Shown in pieces: positions 26,486 through 35,563 of a stretch of 64,000 nucleotides of DNA (within the stretch, counting starts at the first letter, position 1; each line of letters begins with the position of its first letter). A program made the position numbers and the translations under genes. The notes under the pieces were generated by a model. The model was not told the origin of the DNA. It made no database searches and saw nothing but the letters and a program-made list of their open reading frames with translations. Source of the stretch: JBDFMH01 sp047238125 (lineage in GTDB: Bacteria > Pseudomonadota > Alphaproteobacteria > Sphingomonadales > Sphingomonadaceae); NCBI RefSeq assembly GCF_047238125.1, contig NZ_JBDFMH010000001.1, positions 1 through 64,000 on the forward strand, in the 5' to 3' direction.

Positions 26486-28120
26486 ATGACGCGGTATATC
26501 TTCATCACCGGCGGCGTGGTCTCGTCGCTTGGCAAGGGCCTGATGGCGGCCAGCCTGGCAGCGCTGCTGCAGGCGCGCGGCTACACCGTGCGGATCCGCA
26601 AGTTCGATCCCTATCTGAACGTCGATCCGGGCACGATGAGCCCCTACCAGCACGGCGAAGTGTATGTGACCGACGACGGCGCCGAGACCGACCTGGACCT
26701 TGGCCATTACGAGCGCTTCACCGGCGTGCCCAGCCGGCAATCGGACAATGTGACGAGCGGCCGGATCTACCAGACGATCATCGCCAAGGAACGCCGCGGC
26801 GATTATCTCGGTGCGACCGTGCAGGTGATCCCGCACGTGACCGATGCGATCAAGGAATTCGCGCGCACCGATGTCGACGGACTGGATTTCGTGCTGTGCG
26901 AGATCGGCGGCACGGTGGGCGATATCGAATCGCTGCCGTTCATGGAGGCGATCCGCCAGCTTCGGAACGATGTCGGCCGCGGCAACAGCTGCTTCGTCCA
27001 CCTCACGCTGGTGCCCTATATCGCGGCGGCGGGCGAGCTGAAGACCAAGCCGACCCAGCATTCGGTGCGCGACCTGACCGCGCTCGGCATCCAGCCCGAT
27101 GTGCTGGTGTGCCGCTGCGAACGGCCGCTGCCGGCATCCGACCGTGCCAAGATCGCACTGTTCTGCAACGTCAGGCCCGAAGCGGTGATCCCCGCGCTGG
27201 ACGCGAAATCAATCTATGGCGTGCCGCTGCAATATCATGCCGAGGGGCTGGATCGCGCGGTGCTCGATTCGTTCGGCCTGCCATCGGACGGATCGCCCGA
27301 CCTGCGCCGCTGGGACGACATCATCGACCGGCTGACCCATATCGAGGGCGAGGTAACGGTGGGCGTGGTCGGCAAATATGTCGGCCTGCAGGACGCCTAC
27401 AAGTCGCTCCACGAGGCGCTGGTACATGGCGGCATGGCAAACCGCGTGAAGGTGAACATACGTTGGCTGGATGCCGAGCTGTTCGAGCAGGCGCCGGACG
27501 ATGTCGCCGCGCAGCTGGAGCCGATGCACGCGATCCTGGTGCCGGGTGGCTTCGGCGAGCGCGGATCGGAAGGCAAGATCGCCGCGGTACGCTTCGCACG
27601 CGAACGGCGTGTGCCTTATTTCGGCATCTGCCTGGGCATGCAGATGGCCTGCATCGAAGGCGCGCGGAATACGGCCGGGATCGCCGGTGCCTCGACCACC
27701 GAATTCGGGCCGACCGACGAACCGGTGGTGGGCCTGATCACCGAATGGATGACGGCGGAAGGCCTGCAGAAGCGCGAGGCGGGCGGCGATCTGGGCGGCA
27801 CGATGCGGCTGGGCGCCTATCCGGCGGCGCTTTCGGGCAACAGCCATGTGGCGGGCATCTATGGCGGGACCGCGATTTCGGAGCGGCATCGCCACCGCTA
27901 CGAAGTGAACGTGCATTATCGTGACCGGCTGGAGACGGGCGGACTCGTCTTTTCCGGCATGTCGCCCGACGGCCAGCTGCCCGAGATCGTGGAGCGGCCC
28001 GACCATCCCTGGTTCGTAGGCGTGCAGTTCCACCCCGAGCTGAAGAGCAAGCCGTTCGAGCCGCACCCGCTGTTTGCCAGCTTCGTGGCGGCAGCGGTGC
28101 GGCAGAGCCGGCTGGTCTGA
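26486..28120 (+). CDS. pyrG: CTP synthase
   Basis: 544 residues, full length. The synthetase domain begins RYIFITGGVVSSLGKGLMAASL, with the CTP/UTP-site regions YLNVDPGTMSPYQHGEVYVTDDG and GTVGDIES. The C-terminal glutaminase has nucleophile GICLGMQMA, and FHPEL supplies His and Glu. It converts UTP to CTP, feeding nucleic acids, lipids and here also CDP-sugars. Convergent with argC. Confidence 0.98.
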   Translation: MTRYIFITGGVVSSLGKGLMAASLAALLQARGYTVRIRKFDPYLNVDPGTMSPYQHGEVYVTDDGAETDLDLGHYERFTGVPSRQSDNVTSGRIYQTIIAKERRGDYLGATVQVIPHVTDAIKEFARTDVDGLDFVLCEIGGTVGDIESLPFMEAIRQLRNDVGRGNSCFVHLTLVPYIAAAGELKTKPTQHSVRDLTALGIQPDVLVCRCERPLPASDRAKIALFCNVRPEAVIPALDAKSIYGVPLQYHAEGLDRAVLDSFGLPSDGSPDLRRWDDIIDRLTHIEGEVTVGVVGKYVGLQDAYKSLHEALVHGGMANRVKVNIRWLDAELFEQAPDDVAAQLEPMHAILVPGGFGERGSEGKIAAVRFARERRVPYFGICLGMQMACIEGARNTAGIAGASTTEFGPTDEPVVGLITEWMTAEGLQKREAGGDLGGTMRLGAYPAALSGNSHVAGIYGGTAISERHRHRYEVNVHYRDRLETGGLVFSGMSPDGQLPEIVERPDHPWFVGVQFHPELKSKPFEPHPLFASFVAAAVRQSRLV

Positions 28121-28124
28121 GCCC

Positions 28125-28140
28125 GGGTCCTTACGGACCC
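28125..28140. terminator. hairpin between convergent pyrG and argC
   Basis: GGGTCC (28125-28130) and GGACCC (28135-28140) pair perfectly around TTAC in the 19-base gap. It is symmetric, so it could act in both directions, though no T-run is present. Confidence 0.45.
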
Positions 28141-29063
28141 TAGCGGCGCAGGCCCGCCGTCTCTTCGAGCCCGGCCATCAGATTCAGGTTCTGGACTGCG
28201 GCACCGCCTGCGCCCTTGCCCAGATTGTCCAGCGCGGCGATCATCCGCACCCGATCCGCATCGCCGAATGCGAACAGCTCGATCCGGTCGGTGCCGGCGC
28301 AGCGTTCGATGCCGAGCGCGCCGATCTCGGCCGGACCGATGCCGACCAGCGGATCATCGCGGTAGGTTTCATGCAGCAGTTCGCGCACGTCGGCGGCGCG
28401 CCAGCTGCCCAGCGCGTCGGCATGGATCGGCACTTCGACCAGCATGCCGCGATAGGTGCGCGCGACCGCGGGCGTGAAGATCGGCGCGCGGGACTGGCCG
28501 GCATGGTCGCGCATCTCGCCGACATGCTTGTGGCCGAGATTGAGCGCATAGGCGCGATAGGCGGTGTCGGCAGTGGGCGGCTCCGCCTCGAACTCCGCAA
28601 TCATCGCCTTGCCGCCGCCCGAATAGCCCGAAACGGCATTGACGGTCAGCGGCCAATCGGCCGGCAGCAGCCCGGCGCGGACCAGCGGGCGGACGAGCGC
28701 GAGATAGCCGGTCGGGTAGCAGCCGGGGTTCGAAACCCGGGCGGAACCGGCCAGCGCGGTGCGGCGATCCGGCTCGAGCTCGGCGAAGCCATAGGTCCAG
28801 CCGGCGGCGGTGCGGTGGGCGGTGGACGCGTCGATGATGCGGGTGGGGGCATCGCCGATCAGCGCGACGGCCTCGCGCGCGGCATCGTCGGGCAGGCAGA
28901 GGATGACGATATCGGACGAGCGCAGCGCATCGGCGCGCGCGGCAGGATCCTTGCGCACCGCATCGGGCAGCGTGACGAGCCCGATGTCGCGCCGCTGCGC
29001 CAGCCGGTCCGCGATCTCAAGGCCAGTGGTGCCGGCGGCGCCATCGATGAAGACGCGCAGCAT
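28140..29063 (-). CDS. argC: N-acetyl-gamma-glutamyl-phosphate reductase (short, type 2)
   Basis: 307 residues, the short ArgC form. The Rossmann motif is FIDGAAGTTGLEIADRL, the catalytic Cys is in VSNPGCYPTGY, and GYSGGGKAMI and LGHKHVGEM follow. It makes N-acetylglutamate semialdehyde in arginine synthesis. Its ATG shares a base with the TGA of the upstream NlpC/P60 gene, so it is read from that transcript. Confidence 0.94.
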   Translation of the reverse strand: MLRVFIDGAAGTTGLEIADRLAQRRDIGLVTLPDAVRKDPAARADALRSSDIVILCLPDDAAREAVALIGDAPTRIIDASTAHRTAAGWTYGFAELEPDRRTALAGSARVSNPGCYPTGYLALVRPLVRAGLLPADWPLTVNAVSGYSGGGKAMIAEFEAEPPTADTAYRAYALNLGHKHVGEMRDHAGQSRAPIFTPAVARTYRGMLVEVPIHADALGSWRAADVRELLHETYRDDPLVGIGPAEIGALGIERCAGTDRIELFAFGDADRVRMIAALDNLGKGAGGAAVQNLNLMAGLEETAGLRR

Positions 29064-29965
29064 CAGCCGATCCGGCGCACGGCGGCGGGGGCGGGCATGG
29101 CGAGCCGGGCGAGCACGTCGGCCAGCGGTTCTTCCGTGACGCGCATCCAGTGGGCGTTGGCATGCACCATCATGCCCCCGTCCACCATCATGCCGACATG
29201 ACCGGGGAAGAAGACGAGGTCGCCGCGCTGGAGCGGATCGGCCGGATCGATCGCGGTGCCGAGCGCATCGCGCTGTTGATCGCTATCGCGCGGCGCCGGG
29301 ATGCCGGCCATCGCGAGCGACACCTGGACCAGCCCCGAGCAATCGATGCCGCCGCCGCCGCGCCCGCCCCAGAGATAGGGCAAACCGATCAGATCGCGCG
29401 CCGTGGCGACCAGATCATCGAGCCGGGTGTCGATCGGCGCGACATGGCGACGATGGATGAAGCCGTTGTCCGTCTGGATGAAATCCCCGGCCTGGACGCC
29501 ATCGACGCCGGCGGAGAAGGGCAGGGTCGCGGTGGCCGGTGCCTTGATGTCGGGGGCAGAGAAGATCAGCGCAGTGGGAACAACGATACGGTGCGTGGGC
29601 TCGATGCGTGCGCCGAGGGCAGCGAGCGGGACATGGCCGACATAGCGATCGTGCAGGCCATAGCCCCAGGCCCAGCCATCATCGACATCGAGCAGGGCAA
29701 AAGCTTCGCCAGGAAGCAATTGCGAGAGGGCGACCGCACCATGATTACCGTGCGACCGGATCATGGTCGCGCTGGTGCCGCAGGTCATGATCTCGGGCGC
29801 GGCGTAATGCGGCGCGAACAGTACGCCCGCGAGCGCGACATCGGCGATGTCGCGGCGCGCGGCATGGTTGCGCGGATCGAGCGTGATGCTCGGCCCGGTC
29901 AGCGTGAAGCGTTCACCCGACGGCCATGCGCGGCCGCGGGCGGGCGAGCCGTTCGGCCTCGCCAT
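29063..29965 (-). CDS. NlpC/P60 (C40) peptidase with SH3-like domains
   Basis: About 300 residues from ATG 29965. This start overlaps the MarR gene by 53 bases, but no later ATG, GTG or TTG in frame precedes the conserved FTLTGPSITLDPR. Bacterial SH3-like domains occupy roughly 50-170. The C40 catalytic Cys is in GIDCSGLVQ and the His is in GHVGMMVDGGMMVHANAHW. It likely cuts peptide stems in peptidoglycan. No signal peptide is visible, which is usual for this alphaproteobacterial subtype. It is coupled to argC. Confidence 0.82.
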   Translation of the reverse strand: MARPNGSPARGRAWPSGERFTLTGPSITLDPRNHAARRDIADVALAGVLFAPHYAAPEIMTCGTSATMIRSHGNHGAVALSQLLPGEAFALLDVDDGWAWGYGLHDRYVGHVPLAALGARIEPTHRIVVPTALIFSAPDIKAPATATLPFSAGVDGVQAGDFIQTDNGFIHRRHVAPIDTRLDDLVATARDLIGLPYLWGGRGGGGIDCSGLVQVSLAMAGIPAPRDSDQQRDALGTAIDPADPLQRGDLVFFPGHVGMMVDGGMMVHANAHWMRVTEEPLADVLARLAMPAPAAVRRIG

Positions 29966-30272
29966 CGATGATGTGCCCGAAGCCTGCAAGAAAGTCGTTT
30001 CCCCTATCCGTGCGCGCGATGAACACGTTGCGGCGATCCGCCTCGTCGCGCTCGCGGCGCAGATAGCCGAGCGTGCCGAGCGTGTTCAAGGCTCGCGTGA
30101 CGACGGGCTTGGAAACGCCGAGCAGCCGCGCAAGCCCACGCACGGTGTGCGGGCCGGGGGTAAGATAAACAGACAGCAACAGGGCCATCTGGCGATTGGT
30201 CAAGTCCGGTTGGCCTGAGCGCACATAATTAATCAGTGCGTGCATCCACCCCATCAGTCGATTGTCCGCCAC
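29913..30272 (-). CDS. MarR-family transcriptional regulator
   Basis: 119 residues from GTG 30272. A winged helix has LTNRQMALLLSVYLTPGPHTVRGLARLLGVSKPVVTRALNTLGTLGYLRRERDEADRRNVFI, the MarR core with the wing DEADRR. It is short, without the long C-terminal dimer helix of some members. It is encoded just upstream of, and overlapping, the NlpC/P60 gene, so it may control a cell-wall function; ligand unknown. Confidence 0.8.
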   Translation of the reverse strand: MADNRLMGWMHALINYVRSGQPDLTNRQMALLLSVYLTPGPHTVRGLARLLGVSKPVVTRALNTLGTLGYLRRERDEADRRNVFIARTDRGNDFLAGFGHIIDGEAERLARPRPRMAVG

Positions 30273-30374
30273 TATGATTATCCATTCCTGGGACTGCGGA
30301 GCCGCAGTCGATCATGCTGCCGTAACAAACGTAGGACTCGCCGGATCGTTTCATTGTCGCGGACAAGTGTTTGA

Positions 30375-31775
30375 TTACACTATCTCCGTCGAACCGGCAT
30401 AACGTTGCCGGATCATTTCCCAGGCGGCGCGCAGACCGAGCGCCTCGCCGCCCGTAGGCCGACCGGGGCGCGCCGCCGGACGCCACGCGAAAGTATCGAG
30501 ATGAGCCCAGGGGATCGCGGGCGGCACGAACCGACGCAGGAACAGCGCGGCGGTGACCGCGCCGGCGAATCCGCTTTCAGCAGTGTTGTTCAGATCGGCG
30601 ATCGAGGATTTGAGCATCTCGTCATAACCGTCCCACAGCGGCAGCCGCCAGACCGGATCCTGCACCGCCCGGCCAGCATCGGCGAGCGCCGCCGCGAGCC
30701 CGTCGTCGTTCGCGAACAGCGCCGGCAGATCGGGGCCGAGCGCGATCCGGGCGGCGCCGGTAAGCGTGGCGAAATCCAGGATCAGCGCCGGCTCCGCCTC
30801 CACCGCGCGCACCAGCGCATCGGCCAGCACCAGCCGCCCTTCGGCATCGGTGTTGCCGATTTCTACCGTAAGACCTTTCCGCGAGGGCAGCACGTCGCCG
30901 GGCCGGAAGGCATCGGCCGAGATCGCATTTTCGACCGCGGGGATCAGCAAATGCAGCCGCACCGGCAACCGCGCCTGCATGATCAGCCGCGCCAGTGCCA
31001 GCGCGTGGGCGGCGCCGCCCATATCCTTCTTCATCAGCAGCATGCCCGAGGCGGGCTTGATATCGAGCCCACCCGAATCGAAGCAGACACCCTTGCCGAC
31101 GATGGCGATGCGCGGATGCTGCGGATTGCCCCATTCCAGCTCGATCAGGCGCGGGCGGCGATGGGCGGCGGCAGCACGGCCGACCGCCGCGATCATCGGA
31201 TAGCCGGTGGTGAGCGTATCGCCCTGGATCACGGAAAAGTCGGCGCCGAACGCGCTGGCCTGCGCCTGGGCGGCATCGGCCAGTTCGGCCGGCCCCATGT
31301 CGGCGGCGGGCGTATCGACGAGATCGCGGACCAGCGCCACCGCCTCGGCAATCGCGACGAAGGCATCGATCCGCGCGGCATCCTGGCTGAGCAGGATGCG
31401 GGGCGGGATCGGCTCCTCCACGCTGCGATAGCGATCGAAGCGGTGCTGGGCGAGCAGCCAGCCGAGCGCGGCATCGCCCGGGCTGCCATCGGACAGCCGG
31501 TAACTGCCTTCGGGCAGACGTGCGACTGCGGATGCCAGGCACCAGAGATCCCGATCTGCCGGTGCGCCGATCAATGCTGACCATTCCTCCGGCTTGTTGC
31601 CGGGCAGCAGCGCGAACTGGCCGGGCTTGCCGGTGAAACTGGCGGCGCGCACTGCGACCCGCGCGCGTTCGGGCTGGCCAGCGAGCCAATCCTCGAAGCC
31701 GTCTGCCGCGATTAGGTGAAGGATATGGGCGGGCTGGCCGCGATCGGCCTGCAGCAACGCGGAGAAATCAGTCAT
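30375..31775 (-). CDS. leucyl aminopeptidase-family (M17) peptidase
   Basis: 466 residues. The di-metal M17 site is complete: VGKGVCFDSGGLDIKPASGMLLMKKDMGGAA (Lys, Asp and Asp ligands) and the signature NTDAEGRLVLADAL (Asp, Glu, Arg). The N-terminal domain is divergent. It releases N-terminal amino acids from peptides in the cytosol; the E. coli homologue PepA also binds DNA, but nothing here shows that. It lies 102 bases upstream of the MarR gene on the same strand. Confidence 0.9.
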   Translation of the reverse strand: MTDFSALLQADRGQPAHILHLIAADGFEDWLAGQPERARVAVRAASFTGKPGQFALLPGNKPEEWSALIGAPADRDLWCLASAVARLPEGSYRLSDGSPGDAALGWLLAQHRFDRYRSVEEPIPPRILLSQDAARIDAFVAIAEAVALVRDLVDTPAADMGPAELADAAQAQASAFGADFSVIQGDTLTTGYPMIAAVGRAAAAHRRPRLIELEWGNPQHPRIAIVGKGVCFDSGGLDIKPASGMLLMKKDMGGAAHALALARLIMQARLPVRLHLLIPAVENAISADAFRPGDVLPSRKGLTVEIGNTDAEGRLVLADALVRAVEAEPALILDFATLTGAARIALGPDLPALFANDDGLAAALADAGRAVQDPVWRLPLWDGYDEMLKSSIADLNNTAESGFAGAVTAALFLRRFVPPAIPWAHLDTFAWRPAARPGRPTGGEALGLRAAWEMIRQRYAGSTEIV

Positions 31776-31850
31776 CAGCCCTCCCTATCCCAAGTCGGGA
31801 TGCGACATAATCGGGCCGGCTCGCGAAAAGTTGCGCGCAGCAGCCAATGA

Positions 31851-33416
31851 TCAGGTGCGCGCAAGCGGGCCGAGAGCTTCGATCAGCGGCCCGAGCCACT
31901 TGCGGTAGGGCAGCGCGCGGCCGATGCCTTTGCGGTTGAGCCCACGGCGGACCTGCTGGGCGCTCGCCGTCCTGACCGCGCGGGGATTGGCGTCGAACCG
32001 CAGGCAGGCGGGGTCGAACGGCAGCCCGAGCCGACCGAGGAGCCCGCGCAGCACGGGTTCAGGGTCGGCGACCAGCGCCTCGTAATCCACGCGGTGGACC
32101 GTGGTCGGCATCACTGTGACGAGATGATCCATCAGCCGCGCATAATCACGGTAATATCGGCCGAGATCGCGCTGATCATAGCTGAATTCCTGACCGCTGG
32201 CGAAATGCTGCGTGAAATTGGACCAGCAGCAATCGAGCGCATCGCGACGGATATCGACGATCTGCGCCTGGGGCAGAATCAGCCGGATCAGACCTGCGTG
32301 GAGCCAGTTGTTAGGCAGCTTATCGATGAAGCGCGGGCGGCGTTCCCGGCGATAGCGGGCGGCACGATCGAGATAGCTGTGGCCAAGCGCGGCGCGATCC
32401 TGCGCATCGAGGCGGGCCAAGCCGCGAGGATAATCCGCGATCCGTTGCGCCACCGCAGGCAGTTCGGGCAGCTCCATCGTGCCTTCGATATCGGGGTGGC
32501 TGGCCAGCATCTGTTCGAGCAGCGTGGAGCCCGAGCGGGGCATGCCGACCAGGAAGATCGGTGCGGGATCAGCACTGGCATAGGCTGGGCGCTGGGCTAC
32601 GAATTTGGGCGTGAACAAGGCGATCACGCGATCCACTGCTGCGCTCAGCCGATCGGCATCATGGGTAATGCTGGCGCGGCGCAGGCGGTTGGCATCGTCG
32701 AAATCGGCAAAGGCGGCAGCGAGATTGCCGGCCTCGTCCTGCGCCTTTCCGATCGCGAACAGCAGGTGGAAACGAGCCGCCGGCGGCAGATCGGGCCGGG
32801 TGAGCGCCTCGGTCATCGCGGCGACATCGGTCTGGTCGAGCGCGCCAGTCTTCAGATTGGCGAGACTCCACCAGGCTTCGCCCTGTGCCGGATCGGCCGC
32901 GACTACCGCGCGATAGGACGCGACCGCATCGGGCAGTGCACCGAGCGTGGCGAACACATGGCCCTGGCTCATCCGCAGATCATGTCGCCCAGGATGGTGT
33001 GCAAGCATCATGGCATAGAGCGGCAATGCCGCTTCAAAGCGACCGAAGCGGACCAGGATCGCCGCCTTCAGCGTGGCGGCCTGGATATCAAGCGGATCAG
33101 CGTCGAGCAGGCGATCGAATTCGGCAATCGCATCATCGGGCCGTGACTGGCGATAGAGCGCGATCGCGAGGTGGAAGCGAGCCGCGGCATCGCCCGGTGC
33201 TGCAGCCAGCACGCGGCGCAGCAGCGCTTCGGCCTCCACCGGCTGGCCTTGCCGCGCGGCGGCATCTGCGAGCAGGCGCAGTGCCGTGGCGTCATCCGGC
33301 GATTGGGCAAGGACCGGCGTGATCAGGGCGCGGGCGCCGGCAGGATCGCCGCCCTGCAGGGCGCCCGCCGCCGCGATCAGCGCCCGGGCGGCTGCAGGAT
33401 CACGCGGTGGCGGCAA
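31851..33416 (-). CDS. TPR-containing sulfotransferase
   Basis: 521 residues. Residues 1-240 are tetratricopeptide repeats (ADAAARQGQPVEAEALLRRVLAAAP, HLAIALYRQSRPDDAIAEFDRLLDADP). From about 275 a sulfotransferase domain begins with the PAPS phosphosulfate loop FLVGMPRSGSTLLEQML, followed by HPDIEGTMELPEL and the 3'-phosphate region KLPNNWLHAGLI. It should transfer sulfate from PAPS to a sugar, lipid or peptide; acceptor unknown. It starts 5 bases after rimO and is surely co-transcribed. Confidence 0.88.
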   Translation of the reverse strand: MPPPRDPAAARALIAAAGALQGGDPAGARALITPVLAQSPDDATALRLLADAAARQGQPVEAEALLRRVLAAAPGDAAARFHLAIALYRQSRPDDAIAEFDRLLDADPLDIQAATLKAAILVRFGRFEAALPLYAMMLAHHPGRHDLRMSQGHVFATLGALPDAVASYRAVVAADPAQGEAWWSLANLKTGALDQTDVAAMTEALTRPDLPPAARFHLLFAIGKAQDEAGNLAAAFADFDDANRLRRASITHDADRLSAAVDRVIALFTPKFVAQRPAYASADPAPIFLVGMPRSGSTLLEQMLASHPDIEGTMELPELPAVAQRIADYPRGLARLDAQDRAALGHSYLDRAARYRRERRPRFIDKLPNNWLHAGLIRLILPQAQIVDIRRDALDCCWSNFTQHFASGQEFSYDQRDLGRYYRDYARLMDHLVTVMPTTVHRVDYEALVADPEPVLRGLLGRLGLPFDPACLRFDANPRAVRTASAQQVRRGLNRKGIGRALPYRKWLGPLIEALGPLART

Positions 33417-33421
33417 GGCGA

Positions 33422-34759
33422 TCAGGCACGCGGCACGCCGAATAGATCATGCTCGTCGGCATCCTCGATCTCGACGGCCACGATATCGCCCTGGGCTAGG
33501 TGGCCGGCATCGCGCAGATGGACCTCGCCGTCGATCTCCGGCGCATCGGCCTGCGATCGGCCGGTGGCGCCGCCGGTCTCGACATCGACCGCATCGATGA
33601 TGACATCGAGGGTGCGGCCGACCTTGGTGGCGAGCTTCTCCGCCGAGATGCGCGCGGTCAGTTCCATCAGCCGGGCGTAACGCTCTTCCTTCACGTCCTC
33701 TGGCACCGCGCCGGGCAGATCATTGGCGGCGGCACCCTGGACGGGTTCGAATCGGAACGCGCCGACGCGATCCAGCTGTGCTTGCTCAAGCCAATCCATC
33801 AGATACTGAAAGTCCGCCTCGGTCTCGCCGGGGAAGCCGACGACGAAGGTCGATCGGATCGCGATATCGGGACAAATCTCACGCCAGCCGCGGATCCGTT
33901 CCAGAACGCGCGCCTCGTTGGCGGGGCGCTTCATCGCCTTCAGCACCGAAGGCGCGGCATGCTGGAAGGGGATATCGAGATAGGGCAGCACCAGACCTTC
34001 CGCCATCAGTGGGATCACGCGATCCACATGCGGATAGGGATAGACATAATGGAGCCGCACCCAGGCGCCCAGCCTGCCAAGCTCGCGCGCCAGATCGGTC
34101 ATGTGTGCGCGGATCTCGCCGCCGCCCTTCAGCGGCCAGGCGGCATGTTTCAGATCGAGCCCGTAGGCCGAAGTATCCTGGCTGATGACGAGCAGCTCGC
34201 GCGTGCCGCCGGCGACCAGCTTCTCGGCCTCGCGCAATATCGCATCGGGCCGGCGGCTGACGAGATCGCCGCGGATCGACGGGATGATGCAGAAGGAGCA
34301 GCGGTGATTGCAGCCCTCGGAAATCTTCAGATAGCTGTAATGGCGGGGCGTGAGCTTTAGATCACGCTCCGGCACCAGATCGAGATAGGCGGATGGCGGC
34401 ATCGGCGCCGCGACATGGACCGCGCCGACCACATCCTCATATTGATGCGGCCCGGTGACGGCCAGGACATCGGGGAAGCGCGCGCGGATCACGTCCGCCT
34501 CGTTGCCCATGCAGCCGGTGACGATCACGCGGCCATTCTCGGCGATCGCCTCGCCGATCGCCTCGAGGCTTTCCTCCTTGGCGGAATCGAGGAAGCCGCA
34601 GGTGTTGACCAGCACGACATCGGCGCCAGCATAATCGGGCGACATCGCATAGCCGTCAGCGCGCAGCTTGGTCAGGATCCGCTCGCTATCGACGAGTGCC
34701 TTGGGGCAGCCGAGCGAGACCATGCCGACTTTCGGCGGGGTGGGGAGAATGGTAGCCAT
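33422..34759 (-). CDS. rimO: ribosomal protein S12 methylthiotransferase RimO
   Basis: 445 residues from ATG 34759, giving the family N-terminus VGMVSLGCPKALVDSERIL. The N-terminal UPF0004 domain has cluster cysteines (SLGCPK, VNTCGFLDSAKEES, TGCMGNEA). The radical SAM motif is GCNHRCSFCIIPSIRG. A C-terminal TRAM domain ends with GDIVAVEIEDADEHDLFG. It methylthiolates an Asp of S12. It is divergent from the Gly/Cys-rich protein gene with only 34 bases between starts. Confidence 0.96.
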   Translation of the reverse strand: MATILPTPPKVGMVSLGCPKALVDSERILTKLRADGYAMSPDYAGADVVLVNTCGFLDSAKEESLEAIGEAIAENGRVIVTGCMGNEADVIRARFPDVLAVTGPHQYEDVVGAVHVAAPMPPSAYLDLVPERDLKLTPRHYSYLKISEGCNHRCSFCIIPSIRGDLVSRRPDAILREAEKLVAGGTRELLVISQDTSAYGLDLKHAAWPLKGGGEIRAHMTDLARELGRLGAWVRLHYVYPYPHVDRVIPLMAEGLVLPYLDIPFQHAAPSVLKAMKRPANEARVLERIRGWREICPDIAIRSTFVVGFPGETEADFQYLMDWLEQAQLDRVGAFRFEPVQGAAANDLPGAVPEDVKEERYARLMELTARISAEKLATKVGRTLDVIIDAVDVETGGATGRSQADAPEIDGEVHLRDAGHLAQGDIVAVEIEDADEHDLFGVPRA

Positions 34760-34793
34760 GGGAGGCGGGGCACATAGGCGATCGGGGGACGAA

Positions 34794-35528
34794 ATGCGAG
34801 GGGCGGGGTGCGGGCCGGACGATCCGCTGTGGACGGCGCTGTCCGCGATGCGGATCGAGCCGGCGGGCGCCGCGCTGTCGTTCGCGGATCGCCTGGCCGC
34901 GGAGAATGGCTGGAGCCGGACGGAAGCGGCGGCGGTCCTCGAAGAATATCGGCGCTTCCTGTATCTGGCGGCGACCACGAGCGATGCGGTGACGCCGTCC
35001 GATGCGGTCGATCAGGCCTGGCACCTGCACCTGGCCTATTCGCGCCATTATTGGGAGCAGCTGTGCGGGGTGATCATCGGGCAGCCGCTGCACCATGGTC
35101 CTACGGCGGGCGGGACGGCGGCGGCCTCGCGCTACCGCGACCAGTATCGCGCGACGTTGGCGGCCTATCGCGCAGCGTTCGGAGCAGAGCCGCCGGCGGC
35201 GATCTGGCCGCCGGTGGGGCGGCGCTTCGCGGTGCGGGCACGGCGGATCGACCTGGACCGCAGCATCGTCCTGCCGCGCGGTCCTGCGCTGGCGGTGATC
35301 GCAGCGCTGCCGCTGGCGGCGTGCGCGAGCATCGCAGGCGGCTGGCCGATCCTGCTGCTGCCGACAGGCATCATCCTGGCCATCGCGATCGTCCTACGAT
35401 CGGAAAAGCGACGCCGACGGCGGGCTGGCGGCGATGGCGACGGCGGCTGTGGTGGCGGCGTCGATTCAGATGACGGTGACGGCGGAAGCGGCGACGGCGG
35501 CTGTGGTGGCGGCTGCGGCGGCGACTGA
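34794..35528 (+). CDS. WHLHL-motif membrane protein with Gly/Asp/Cys-rich tail
   Basis: 244 residues from ATG 34794 with GGGGGA just upstream. Residues 25-130 contain SDAVDQAWHLHLAYSRHYW, the glycine-rich-domain (GRDP/DUF1399-like) motif. About residues 163-200 hold two hydrophobic segments. The last 30 residues are almost only Gly, Asp, Ser and Cys (GGDGDGGCGGGVDSDDGDGG). Similar tails occur in TIGR04222-type membrane proteins. Function unknown; the tail might bind metal or be surface exposed. Confidence 0.7.
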   Translation: MRGAGCGPDDPLWTALSAMRIEPAGAALSFADRLAAENGWSRTEAAAVLEEYRRFLYLAATTSDAVTPSDAVDQAWHLHLAYSRHYWEQLCGVIIGQPLHHGPTAGGTAAASRYRDQYRATLAAYRAAFGAEPPAAIWPPVGRRFAVRARRIDLDRSIVLPRGPALAVIAALPLAACASIAGGWPILLLPTGIILAIAIVLRSEKRRRRRAGGDGDGGCGGGVDSDDGDGGSGDGGCGGGCGGD

Positions 35529-35563
35529 CTTGCATGGGCAGCGCCAGCCGATAGGGTCTCGCG

